The notes beneath the pieces were generated by a model. It searched no databases, was not told the DNA's origin, and worked only from the letters and a program-made list of their open reading frames with translations. From contig NZ_JAVKPH010000003.1 in assembly GCF_031432425.1 (NCBI RefSeq), positions 124,001 to 188,000 on the forward strand: a DNA stretch of 64,000 nucleotides, given 5' to 3'. Positions 1 through 7,585 of the stretch are shown one piece after another. The DNA comes from Ruixingdingia sedimenti. Its GTDB lineage: Bacteria > Pseudomonadota > Alphaproteobacteria > Rhodobacterales > Rhodobacteraceae. Every line of letters begins with the position of its first letter. Position 1 is the stretch's first letter. A program made the position numbers and the translations under genes.

Positions 1-1
1 G

Positions 2-454
2 ATGATGCGCATGTCGGACGAAGACTGGGCGCAGGTGCTCGAGGTCAACCTGACGGCGACCTTCCGGCTGTGCCGCGCGGCGATCCGCCCGATGATGAAG
101 GCCCGCTGGGGCCGGATCGTCAATATCGGTTCCGTCGTGGGCACCATCGGCAATCCGGGGCAGGCGAACTATGCCGCCGCCAAGGCGGGCGTGCTGGGCC
201 TGTCGAAATCGCTGGCCGCCGAGGTGGCGACGCGCGGGATCACCGTGAACGTGGTATCCCCCGGCTTCATCACCACGGCGATGACCGACAAGCTGAACGA
301 CGACCAGAAGGCGCGGCTCCTGGCGATCGTGCCGCAGGGCCGCATGGGCAGCGCCGAGGAAGTGGCCGGGGCGGTGCATTATCTGGCCAGCCCCGAGGCG
401 GCCTATGTGACCGGCGCGACGCTGCATGTGAACGGCGGCATGGCGATGATCTGA
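2..454 (+). CDS. fabG: 3-oxoacyl-ACP reductase FabG, C-terminal part (cut by window start)
   Basis: This is the C-terminal 150 residues of a short-chain dehydrogenase that reduces 3-oxoacyl-ACP with NADPH in fatty-acid elongation. Visible catalytic residues, numbered within the visible part, are Asn16 (EVNLT), Ser44 (NIGSVVG), Tyr57 and Lys61 (YAAAK). The tail GATLHVNGGMAM is typical of FabG. Family members are about 245 residues, so roughly the first 95, including the NADPH-binding TGxxxGIG loop, lie before the window. The Met at position 2 is therefore internal and not a real start. acpP follows 158 bp later and fabF after that, which matches the usual fabG-acpP-fabF order and supports FabG over another SDR. 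Confidence 0.95.
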   Translation: MMRMSDEDWAQVLEVNLTATFRLCRAAIRPMMKARWGRIVNIGSVVGTIGNPGQANYAAAKAGVLGLSKSLAAEVATRGITVNVVSPGFITTAMTDKLNDDQKARLLAIVPQGRMGSAEEVAGAVHYLASPEAAYVTGATLHVNGGMAMI

Positions 455-612
455 GCCCCCCGGGGGCCCATGGGAAAGCGTTTGCCTGTGCGCGCGACTG
501 TGCTATAGGCGGCGCTAGCCGATCCGGCCGCAGCCCGGCGCGTGGCCGGGGTAAACCGCTCGGACGAGCAAGGGACAAGCCCGGGTGCGCCCCGGCAGCA
601 AGAGGAAAGACC

Positions 613-849
613 ATGAGCGACATCGCGGAACGCGTGAAAAAGATCGTCGTCGAACATCTCGGCGTGGAAGAGGACAAGGTGACCGAGAACGCCTCGTTCA
701 TCGACGATCTGGGCGCGGACAGCCTCGACACGGTCGAGCTGGTGATGGCCTTCGAGGAAGAATTCGGCATCGAGATCCCCGACGACGCGGCCGAGACGAT
801 CCAGACCTTCGGCGATGCGGTGAAGTTCATCACCGAAGCCAACGCCTGA
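613..849 (+). CDS. acpP: Acyl carrier protein AcpP
   Basis: A 78-residue acidic acyl carrier protein of primary fatty-acid synthesis. The phosphopantetheine site is Ser37 in GADSLD, and the highly acidic helix II region after it is the surface that partner enzymes dock on. The start ATG at 613 is preceded by a strong ribosome site, AGAGGAAAG, at 601-609. The length equals that of the E. coli protein. It lies between fabG and fabF and has its own strong terminator just downstream, so it is probably expressed at a higher level than its neighbours, as usual for acpP. Confidence 0.98.
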   Translation: MSDIAERVKKIVVEHLGVEEDKVTENASFIDDLGADSLDTVELVMAFEEEFGIEIPDDAAETIQTFGDAVKFITEANA

Positions 850-874
850 CCGTCCGGCCCCCGGGCCCGATGCG

Positions 875-899
875 GGGCGCCCCTCGGGGCGCCCTTTTT
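875..899 (+). terminator. Rho-independent terminator after acpP
   Basis: A perfect 9-bp inverted repeat (875-883 with 886-894), GC-rich and closing to a tight loop, is followed by five T residues. It lies 25 bp after the acpP stop codon. Confidence 0.85.
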
Positions 900-934
900 G
901 TTTTGACCGGGACCGTCGTGCAGGTGGATGGGAC

Positions 935-1075
935 AGGGCCGGGGGCCAGCCCCCGGACCCCCGGGATATTTATGGACAGAAAGTGAAAGGGGGCGGCTTT
1001 CTCTTCCAGGGAAGGTGCCCGCGGCTTCATCTTTTCCCAAATACTCCGGGGGTCCGGGGGCTGGCCCCCGGCCCT
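935..1075. repeat. Dispersed intergenic inverted-repeat element, copy A
   Basis: Two 37-nt arms (935-971 and 1039-1075) are inverted complements with two mismatches, separated by 67 nt. Each arm carries a GC-rich outer part, a GGGATATTT-like junction and then an AT-richer inner part with GGACAGAAAGTGA. Related elements lie at 33468-33542 and 42535-42612, always between genes. It fills the acpP-fabF gap. It could form a long hairpin in RNA and act as a terminator or a processing site; that role is inference. Confidence 0.8.
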
Positions 1076-1197
1076 GACCCGTCCACCCGCGCAAGGCCGG
1101 GCAGGGCGGCCTGCCGCCGCCGCAGCGCGGCCCATGTTGCGCGGCTGTCGCGGGGCGTGTATCACCGCGGCGGTATGCACCGGCTGAGAGGTTCCAT

Positions 1198-2460
1198 ATG
1201 CGTCGCGTTGTGATCACGGGTCTGGGAATGGTGACGCCGCTCGCCTGCGGGGTGGAAGAGACCTGGCGGAGGCTTCTGGCCGGGCAATCCGGGGCGGGGC
1301 CGATCACTCGGTTCGACACGTCGAACGTGGTCACGACCTATGCCTGCGAGATCCCGTTCGGCGACGGCAGCGACGGGACCTTCAACCCCGACGACTGGAT
1401 GGAGGCCAAGGACCGCCGCAAGGTGGACGACTTCATCCTTTACGGTATGGCCGCCGCCGTGCAGGCGGTGCGGGATTCGGGGTGGGAGCCCGCGTCCGAG
1501 GAGGACCGCGAGCGCACTGGGGTGATGATCGGATCCGGCATCGGCGGGCTGACCTCGATCGCCGAGACGGCGGTGCTGATCAAGGAGCGGGGGCCCAAGC
1601 GCGTGTCGCCCTTCTTCATCCCCGGCGCGCTGATCAACCTGATTTCGGGGCAGGTCAGCATCCGTTTCGGCTTCAAGGGCCCGAACCATGCCGTCGTCAC
1701 CGCCTGTTCCACCGGCGCGCATGCCATCGGCGATGCGGCGCGGCTGATCCAGTGGGGGGATGCGGATGTGATGGTCGCGGGCGGGGCGGAAAGCCCGATC
1801 AGCGAGATCGGCATCGCCGGGTTCAACGCCTGCAAGGCGCTGTCGACCAAGCGCGCGGACGATCCGGCCAAGGCCAGCCGCCCCTATGACGCCGACCGCG
1901 ACGGGTTCGTGATGGGCGAGGGCGCGGGCGTCGTGGTGCTGGAGGAATACGAACACGCCAAGGCCCGCGGGGCGAAGATCTATGCCGAGGTTCTGGGCTA
2001 TGGCCTGTCGGGCGACGCCTATCACATCACCGCGCCGTCCGAGGATGGCGAGGGCGGATACCGCAGCATGCAGGCGGCGCTGAAGCGCGCCGGCATCACG
2101 CCCGATCAGGTGGACTACATCAACGCCCATGGCACGAGCACCATGGCCGACACGATCGAGCTTGCGGCGGTGGAGCGGTTGCTGGGCAATGCGGCGGGCA
2201 AGGCCACGATGTCGTCCACCAAGTCGTCCATCGGCCATCTGCTGGGGGCGGCCGGGGCGGTCGAGGCGATCTTCTGCACGCTGGCGATCCGCGACCAGAT
2301 CGCGCCGCCGACGATCAACCTCGACAATCCGGCGGTTCAGCCGGTGCTGGATCTGGCGCCCAACAGGGCGGTCGAACGCAGGATCGATGTGGCGTTGTCG
2401 AACAGCTTCGGCTTCGGCGGCACGAATGCGAGCCTCGTTCTGGGCCGGGTGGACGGCTGA
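1198..2460 (+). CDS. fabF: Beta-ketoacyl-ACP synthase II
   Basis: A 420-residue condensing enzyme that extends acyl-ACP with malonyl-ACP. The thiolase-fold Cys-His-His triad is visible: Cys170 in TACSTGAH, a His in NAHGTST and a His in SSIGHLLGAAGA. The N-terminus MRRVVITGLGMVTPL is typical of FabF and fixes the start at the first ATG. The length matches the family (about 413). Its stop overlaps the mltG start by one base (TGATG), so the two genes are co-translated. It is the primary FabF; a second, more divergent ketosynthase lies at 38402. Confidence 0.97.
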   Translation: MRRVVITGLGMVTPLACGVEETWRRLLAGQSGAGPITRFDTSNVVTTYACEIPFGDGSDGTFNPDDWMEAKDRRKVDDFILYGMAAAVQAVRDSGWEPASEEDRERTGVMIGSGIGGLTSIAETAVLIKERGPKRVSPFFIPGALINLISGQVSIRFGFKGPNHAVVTACSTGAHAIGDAARLIQWGDADVMVAGGAESPISEIGIAGFNACKALSTKRADDPAKASRPYDADRDGFVMGEGAGVVVLEEYEHAKARGAKIYAEVLGYGLSGDAYHITAPSEDGEGGYRSMQAALKRAGITPDQVDYINAHGTSTMADTIELAAVERLLGNAAGKATMSSTKSSIGHLLGAAGAVEAIFCTLAIRDQIAPPTINLDNPAVQPVLDLAPNRAVERRIDVALSNSFGFGGTNASLVLGRVDG

Positions 2461-3626
2461 TGTGGCGGGCCGTCGCCTCGAACGCGCTGACGCTGTTCAT
2501 CGTCATTCTGGTGGCGGTGGCGGGGGTGCTGGCCTGGGGGCGGCAGCAATATGTCGCGCCGGGGCCGCTGGCCGAGGCGATCTGCGTGCGGGTCGAACGG
2601 GGGGCGAGCCTTGCCGCCGTCAGCCGCAACCTTGCGGCGCAGGGCGCGGTCAGCGATGCGCGCATCTTCCGCATCGGGGCGGATTACACCGACAAGGCGC
2701 AGGGGCTGAAGTTCGGCAGCTATCTGGTGCCGGCGGGCGCCTCGATGGAAGAGATCGTCGATATCCTGACGCGGGGCGGGCAATCGACCTGCGGGTCCGA
2801 GGTCAACCTGCGCATCGGCGTGGCGACGGCCGAAATCATCCTGCGCGAGCTTGACCCGGCCACCAGCCAGTTCGTGGAAAAGGCCCGGTTCGACCCGGCG
2901 GCGGGGCCGACGCCGCAGGAATATGCGGATGCGCAGAGCGATTCCGCGCTGCGCTACCGGGTGACGGTGGCCGAGGGCGTGACCAGCTGGCAGGTGGCCG
3001 AGGGGCTGAAGCGCGCCGATTTCCTGGGCGGAGAGGTCGCGGCGGTGCCGGCGGAGGGTTCGCTTGCGCCGGAATCCTACGAAGTGGTGAAGGGACAGGA
3101 CCGCGCGGCGCTGCTGGCAGAGATGGCGGCGCGGCAGGACCGCATTCTGGCCGACCTCTGGGCCGCGCGGGCCGAGGGGCTGCCCTATGACACGCCGGAG
3201 GAGGCGATGATCATGGCCTCGATCATCGAGAAGGAAACCGGCATCCCGGACGAGCGCGGGCAGGTGGCGAGCGTGTTCGTCAACCGGCTGAAGGCGGGGA
3301 TGCGGTTGCAGACCGATCCGACGGTGATCTATGGCGTCACCAAGGGGCAGGGCGTGCTGGGCCGGGGGCTGCGGCAGTCCGAACTGCGTGGGGCAACGCC
3401 TTACAATACCTATGTCATCGACGGGCTGCCGCCGACACCGATCGCCAATCCGGGGCGCGAGAGCATCGCGGCGGCGCTGAACCCCGAGGCGACCGATTTC
3501 CTCTATTTCGTGGCCGACGGCACCGGCGGGCATATCTTTGCGCGGACGCTGGCCGAGCATAACGCCAATGTCGCCAAATGGCGGCAGATCGAGGCGGAAC
3601 AGCGCCGCCAGCAGGGCGCGAACTGA
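2460..3626 (+). CDS. mltG: Endolytic murein transglycosylase MltG
   Basis: A 388-residue membrane-anchored YceG/MltG protein that cuts nascent glycan strands and so helps to set strand length. Residues 7-26 form a single transmembrane segment, followed by a LysM-like region. The YceG catalytic motif MASIIEKETG is at about residues 252-261 with the conserved Glu257. The family signatures GMRLQTDPTVIYG and GLPPTPIANPG follow. It overlaps fabF by one base. The fabF-mltG pair is the conserved upstream flank of GTA clusters in Rhodobacterales. Confidence 0.96.
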   Translation: MWRAVASNALTLFIVILVAVAGVLAWGRQQYVAPGPLAEAICVRVERGASLAAVSRNLAAQGAVSDARIFRIGADYTDKAQGLKFGSYLVPAGASMEEIVDILTRGGQSTCGSEVNLRIGVATAEIILRELDPATSQFVEKARFDPAAGPTPQEYADAQSDSALRYRVTVAEGVTSWQVAEGLKRADFLGGEVAAVPAEGSLAPESYEVVKGQDRAALLAEMAARQDRILADLWAARAEGLPYDTPEEAMIMASIIEKETGIPDERGQVASVFVNRLKAGMRLQTDPTVIYGVTKGQGVLGRGLRQSELRGATPYNTYVIDGLPPTPIANPGRESIAAALNPEATDFLYFVADGTGGHIFARTLAEHNANVAKWRQIEAEQRRQQGAN

Positions 3627-3712
3627 GGATTGCGCGGCGCCGGGGGGCTTGGTGTTGCGTAAGGCGCGCCGGGGGCGTGCGCCGCATTAACCATTTGAAA
3701 ACACAAAACTTC

Positions 3713-3741
3713 TTGACCTGGCGCCCGGTCTGATGTAGGTA
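3713..3741 (+). promoter_or_regulatory. Candidate promoter for the GTA cluster
   Basis: A -35 element TTGACC (3713-3718) and a -10-like TAGGTA (3736-3741) are 17 bp apart in a locally AT-richer stretch, about 100 bp before the first GTA gene. GTA transcription in Rhodobacter is known to depend on host regulators (CtrA, GafA); I did not identify their sites here. Confidence 0.45.
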
Positions 3742-3766
3742 TTGTGGCATGCTAGAAGAGGTGGGC

Positions 3767-3798
3767 AAGCGGCACGGGGCAACCCGGCGCCGCTTTTT
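3767..3798 (+). terminator. Hairpin with U-tract in the GTA leader (possible attenuator)
   Basis: The stem AAGCGGC/GCCGCTT extends inward through CGGG/CCCG with a GCAA loop and is followed by TTTTT. It lies between the candidate promoter and the g1 start at 3840, so transcription of the whole GTA operon would have to read through it. It could instead terminate transcripts coming from mltG. Confidence 0.6.
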
Positions 3799-3839
3799 CA
3801 TTTCGCTCGTGCGGAGTGGCATGAGAGGCAGCAGGACGC

Positions 3840-4166
3840 ATGACGCTTCACACTCCCGTAGATGAGAGCGGTTCCCCGGAGGTGGCACTTTCGGGGGCCT
3901 GGGAACTTTACACCACGGCGGCGGAAATCTTCACGCTGCTCCTTCGCGAGGTGAAGGAGGAGAAGAAGGACAACGCCCGCGAACTGATGACCTACACCAA
4001 GGACATCAAGGACGCGCTCAAGCTGGTACTGAACGAAAGGGCGGCCGTTGACAGACTTCGCAAGGATTTCGGAGGACCGGACGGGGACCGGGACCTCGAC
4101 TTCGACGCGGCGCGCGATGAGATCGGGCGCCGCCTGGCTTGCCTCCGCGACGCAGGAGGCGGTTGA
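3840..4166 (+). CDS. GTA g1: putative small terminase subunit
   Basis: A 108-residue protein at the position of RcGTA orfg1, just before the large terminase. It is mostly helical and charged, with a lysine/glutamate-rich middle (EVKEEKKDNAR at about 36-46), and it shows the expected small-terminase type character rather than a clear catalytic motif. Its 3' end overlaps g2 by 50 bp in another frame. In RcGTA the product is a small-terminase component that binds DNA only weakly, in keeping with near-random packaging of host DNA. The assignment rests mainly on position and size. Confidence 0.8.
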   Translation: MTLHTPVDESGSPEVALSGAWELYTTAAEIFTLLLREVKEEKKDNARELMTYTKDIKDALKLVLNERAAVDRLRKDFGGPDGDRDLDFDAARDEIGRRLACLRDAGGG

Positions 4167-5460
4167 CGAATTTCTGGCCGGGCTCAGCGACCAAGCGTTG
4201 CTGGCCCTGCCGTGGATGTTCGAATTCTGGGCGCTGCCGCATCAGTTGCCCCCCGATGGCGCATGGAAATCATGGGTCATCATGGGAGGGCGCGGTGCGG
4301 GCAAGACGCGGGCCGGGGCGGAATGGGTGCGCGCAGAGGTAGAGGGCGCGCGGCCCGCCGACCCCGGCCGGTCGGCGCGGGTGGCGCTGGTGGGCGAGAC
4401 GGTGGATCAGGTGCGCGAGGTGATGGTGTTCGGCGACAGCGGGATCCTTGCCTGTTCGCCCCCCGACCGCCGCCCGCAGTGGGAGGCGACGCGGCGCCGG
4501 CTGGTCTGGCCCAATGGCGCGGTGGCGCAGGTGTTTTCGGCGCATGACCCCGAAAGCCTGCGGGGGCCGCAGTTCGATGCCGCCTGGGCGGATGAACTGG
4601 CCAAGTGGAAGAAGGCGGAGGAGACGTGGGACATGTTGCAGTTCGCGCTGCGCCTTGGGCCGCATCCGCGGCAGGTGGTGACGACGACGCCGCGCAATGT
4701 GGGGGTGCTGAAGGCGATCCTGCGCAACCCTTCGACGGTGATCACCCATGCGCCGACAGAGGCGAACCGGGCCTATCTGGCGGCGAGTTTCCTCGAGGAG
4801 GTGCAGGCGCGGTACAAGGGCACGCGGCTGGGGCGGCAGGAGCTGGACGGGGTGCTGCTGGAGGATGCGGAGGGGGCCTTGTGGACCTCTGCCGGGATCG
4901 AGGCGGCGCGGGTGGATGCGGCGCCTGCCTTGACGCGCATCGTGGTGGCGGTGGACCCGCCGGTCACGGGGCACGGCGGGTCGGACGAATGCGGGATCGT
5001 GGTGGCCGGCGTGCTGGCCGAGGGCGAGCCGCGCGACTGGTGCGCCTATGTGCTGGAGGATGCGAGCGTTTCGGGGGCCTCGCCGGAGGCCTGGGGGCGG
5101 GCGGCGGTGGCGGCGATGCGGCGGCACGGGGCCGAGCGGCTGGTCGCCGAGGTCAACCAGGGCGGCGATCTGGTGGAAACCCTGTTGCGCCAGATCGACC
5201 CGCTGGTGCCCTTCCGCGCGGTGCGGGCGGCCAAGGGCAAGGCCGCGCGGGCGGAACCCGTGGCGGCGCTTTACGAACAGGGGCGGGTGCGGCATCTGCG
5301 GGGGCTGCCCGGCCTCGAGGACCAGATGTGCCGCATGACGCTGCACGGATACGAGGGGCGGGGCAGCCCCGACCGGGTGGATGCGCTGGTCTGGGCGCTG
5401 ACCGATCTGATGATCGAGCCCGCGCAGACATGGCGGCGGCCGCGGGTGCGCAGCCTCTGA
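4117..5460 (+). CDS. GTA g2: terminase large subunit (DNA-packaging ATPase/nuclease)
   Basis: A 447-residue large terminase that pumps DNA into the GTA head. Walker A is GGRGAGKT at residues 57-64. The Walker B-like acidic pair is in AAWADELAKW, and the coupling motif TTTPRN follows. The C-terminal RNase H-like nuclease is marked by VAVDPPVTG, VAEVNQGGD and DRVDALVWA. I chose ATG 4117 (MRSGAAWLAS), which matches the usual GTA terminase N-terminus, rather than the upstream in-frame TTG at 4048. It follows g1 and precedes the portal gene. Confidence 0.95.
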   Translation: MRSGAAWLASATQEAVDEFLAGLSDQALLALPWMFEFWALPHQLPPDGAWKSWVIMGGRGAGKTRAGAEWVRAEVEGARPADPGRSARVALVGETVDQVREVMVFGDSGILACSPPDRRPQWEATRRRLVWPNGAVAQVFSAHDPESLRGPQFDAAWADELAKWKKAEETWDMLQFALRLGPHPRQVVTTTPRNVGVLKAILRNPSTVITHAPTEANRAYLAASFLEEVQARYKGTRLGRQELDGVLLEDAEGALWTSAGIEAARVDAAPALTRIVVAVDPPVTGHGGSDECGIVVAGVLAEGEPRDWCAYVLEDASVSGASPEAWGRAAVAAMRRHGAERLVAEVNQGGDLVETLLRQIDPLVPFRAVRAAKGKAARAEPVAALYEQGRVRHLRGLPGLEDQMCRMTLHGYEGRGSPDRVDALVWALTDLMIEPAQTWRRPRVRSL

Positions 5461-5508
5461 CCCCATGAACCGGCGCCGGCGATCCCCGGCGCGAAAGGAG
5501 TTTGCCTG

Positions 5509-6699
5509 ATGGTGTTCGATTTCCTGCGGCGCGGCGGCGAGCCTGCGCCCCGAACGGCTGTGCCCGAAACCAAGGCCTCGGCCACCGGGCCGGTGGTGGC
5601 CTTTCACGGCGCGGGCCGCGCGGCATGGAGCCCGCGCGACACGGTATCGCTGACCCGGACCGGGTTTCAGGGCAATCCGGTCGGGTTCCGCGTGGTCAAG
5701 CTGATCGCGGAGGCGGCCGCTGCGCTGCCCCTGGTGGTGCAGGATTGCGAGCGGCGGTACGAGGCGCATCCCGTTCTGGAGTTGATCCGCCGCCCGAACC
5801 CGGCGCAGGGGCGGGCGGAACTGTTCGAGGCGGCTTACGCACAACTGCTGCTGTCGGGCAACGCCTATCTGGAGGCGGTGGCGGGCACGGGCGGCGCGCC
5901 GGTGGAGCTGCATGTGCTGCGGTCCGACCGGATGAGCCTTGTGCCCGGGGCGGATGGCTGGCCGGTGGCCTATGACTATACCGTGGGCAGCCGGCGGCAT
6001 CGGTTCGACATGACGGGGGCGGCGGCGCCGATCTGCCATATCCGGGCGTTCCATCCGCAGGACGACCATTATGGCTTCAGCCCGTTGCAGGCGGCGGCGA
6101 CCGCCATCGACGTGCACAATGCGGCGAGCCGGTGGTCCAAGGCGCTCTTGGACAATGCCGCGCGGCCCTCGGGCGCCATCGTCTACAGGGGCGTGGACGG
6201 GGCGGGGACACTGAGCGCGGATCAGTACGACCGGCTGGTAACAGAGATGGAGGCGAACCATCAGGGCGCGCGCAATGCCGGGCGGCCGATGCTGCTGGAA
6301 GGGGGGCTCGACTGGAAGCCGATGGGCTTTTCGCCCTCGGATATGGAGTTCCATCGCACCAAGGAGGCCGCGGCGCGGGAAATCGCCATCGCCTTCGGCG
6401 TGCCGCCGATGCTGATGGGGATCCCGGGCGATGCGACTTACGCGAACTATCAGGAGGCCAACCGGGCGTTTTTCCGCCTGACGGTGCTGCCGCTGGCGGC
6501 CAAGGTCACGGCGGCGGTGGGGCATTGGCTGTCCACCCTGACCGGCGAGGCGGTGGAGATCCGCCCCGATCTGGATCAGGTGCCCGCGCTGGCGGCCGAG
6601 CGCGACCAGCAATGGGCGCGGGTGGGGGCGGCGGATTTCCTGACGGTGGCGGAAAAGCGGCTGTTGCTGGGGCTGCCGCGGCTGGCGGATGACGCATGA
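5509..6699 (+). CDS. GTA g3: portal protein (HK97 family)
   Basis: A 396-residue HK97-type portal protein. Twelve copies form the ring through which DNA enters and leaves the head. Recognisable family features are the early segment VSLTRTGFQGNPVGFRVV, the ELLLSGNAYLE-like block (QLLLSGNAYLEAV), the HIRAFHPQDDHYG segment and the late YANYQEANRAFFRLTVLPL region. A good ribosome site (GAAAGGAG) precedes the ATG. Its stop overlaps the start of g3.5 by four bases (ATGA), so translation is coupled. Confidence 0.95.
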   Translation: MVFDFLRRGGEPAPRTAVPETKASATGPVVAFHGAGRAAWSPRDTVSLTRTGFQGNPVGFRVVKLIAEAAAALPLVVQDCERRYEAHPVLELIRRPNPAQGRAELFEAAYAQLLLSGNAYLEAVAGTGGAPVELHVLRSDRMSLVPGADGWPVAYDYTVGSRRHRFDMTGAAAPICHIRAFHPQDDHYGFSPLQAAATAIDVHNAASRWSKALLDNAARPSGAIVYRGVDGAGTLSADQYDRLVTEMEANHQGARNAGRPMLLEGGLDWKPMGFSPSDMEFHRTKEAAAREIAIAFGVPPMLMGIPGDATYANYQEANRAFFRLTVLPLAAKVTAAVGHWLSTLTGEAVEIRPDLDQVPALAAERDQQWARVGAADFLTVAEKRLLLGLPRLADDA

Positions 6700-6941
6700 G
6701 CCTGCGCAAACCCGCGGGCGGGTCGCGCTATCTTTACGACAGTTTCGATGCCGCCGCGGCGCGGATCGAGGCGAACGAGCGCGTGGCCGAGGAACGCTGG
6801 ACCGCGCTGGATTTCCGTCTGGGCCAGATCGACGCCGCGCTGGAGCGGCTGGAACGGCGTCTGTGGCTGGGCGTCTACGGGGTGGCGGGTTTCCTTCTGG
6901 CGCAGGGCGCCGAGGCGGTCCTGCGCGCGGCGATGAAATAG
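6696..6941 (+). CDS. GTA g3.5: small head-formation protein
   Basis: An 81-residue protein at the position of RcGTA orfg3.5 (rcc01685 family), between portal and protease. The first 50 residues are charged and helical (RIEANERVAEERW, RLGQIDAALERLERR) and look like a coiled coil. Residues 57-75 (LWLGVYGVAGFLLAQGAEAV) are hydrophobic. Known members are required for head formation, but the exact role is not established. It overlaps the portal stop codon. Confidence 0.85.
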   Translation: MSLRKPAGGSRYLYDSFDAAAARIEANERVAEERWTALDFRLGQIDAALERLERRLWLGVYGVAGFLLAQGAEAVLRAAMK

Positions 6942-6949
6942 GGGGCATC

Positions 6950-7507
6950 ATGGAATGGTCGGATGAGGGGGCCGGGCTGGAACGCAAGTTCCACCGGCCC
7001 GAAACGGGGCTGGCGCTGACGGAGGGGGGCCGGGTCGAGGGTTACGCCTCGGTCTTCGGGCTGGCCGATCAGGGCGGCGATGTGGTGCTGCCAGGGGCCT
7101 ATGCGGCGTCGCTGGCGTCGCTCAAGGCGGCGGGGCGCGGGGTCAAGATGCTGTGGCAGCACGACCCGGGCCAGCCCATCGGCGTCTGGGACCATGTGGC
7201 CGAGGATGCGCGCGGGCTTTACGTCCGCGGCCGTCTGCTGCCCGAGGTGGCAAGGGCGCGCGAGGCGCTGGCGCTGGTGGGCGCGGGGGCGGTGGATGGC
7301 CTGTCCATCGGCTATCGCACGAAACGGGCCGAACGCGACGGCAAGGGCCGCCGCCTTCTGGCCGAACTGGAGCTGTGGGAGGTGTCGCTGGTCACTTTCC
7401 CGATGCTGCCGGAGGCGCGGGTGCAGGCCAAGGGCGCGGCCCCGGATGCGCTGGCCCTGCTGGCGGCCGCCTTCGACGAGGCGCGCCGCAATCTGTCGGG
7501 CCGCTGA
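6950..7507 (+). CDS. GTA g4: prohead protease (HK97 family)
   Basis: A 185-residue herpesvirus-assemblin-like serine protease that trims the capsid protein during head maturation. The catalytic His71 is in LWQHDPGQP and Ser119 in VDGLSIGY. The opening core FASVFG-type motif is present as GYASVFGLADQGGD. The length is normal for the family. The start ATG 6950 lies 8 bp after the g3.5 stop. Its substrate is the next gene, g5, whose N-terminal region is the expected cleavage target. Confidence 0.95.
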   Translation: MEWSDEGAGLERKFHRPETGLALTEGGRVEGYASVFGLADQGGDVVLPGAYAASLASLKAAGRGVKMLWQHDPGQPIGVWDHVAEDARGLYVRGRLLPEVARAREALALVGAGAVDGLSIGYRTKRAERDGKGRRLLAELELWEVSLVTFPMLPEARVQAKGAAPDALALLAAAFDEARRNLSGR

Positions 7508-7531
7508 GGCCCTTTTCCCCAAGGAGCGACG

Positions 7532-7585
7532 ATGAGCGAGACCAAGGCGCGTACCCCCGCCGGGGTGCCGGAGGCTGCCGGGTAG
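7532..7585 (+). pseudogene. 5' end of the GTA capsid gene, closed by an in-frame amber codon
   Basis: ATG 7532 follows an ideal ribosome site (AAGGAG, 7521-7526). It opens 17 codons (MSETKARTPAGVPEAAG) that match the usual start of Rhodobacterales GTA capsid proteins. Codon 18, TAG at 7583-7585, stops this frame. The same frame then continues without a break through the capsid gene from GTG 7586. A single base change from GAG (or CAG) to TAG would explain it. Confidence 0.85.

Noticed and set aside
4048..4116. Upstream TTG start for the GTA terminase
   Set aside because: The 23 added residues are low-complexity Thr/Arg/Ser. ATG 4117 gives the N-terminus expected for the family.
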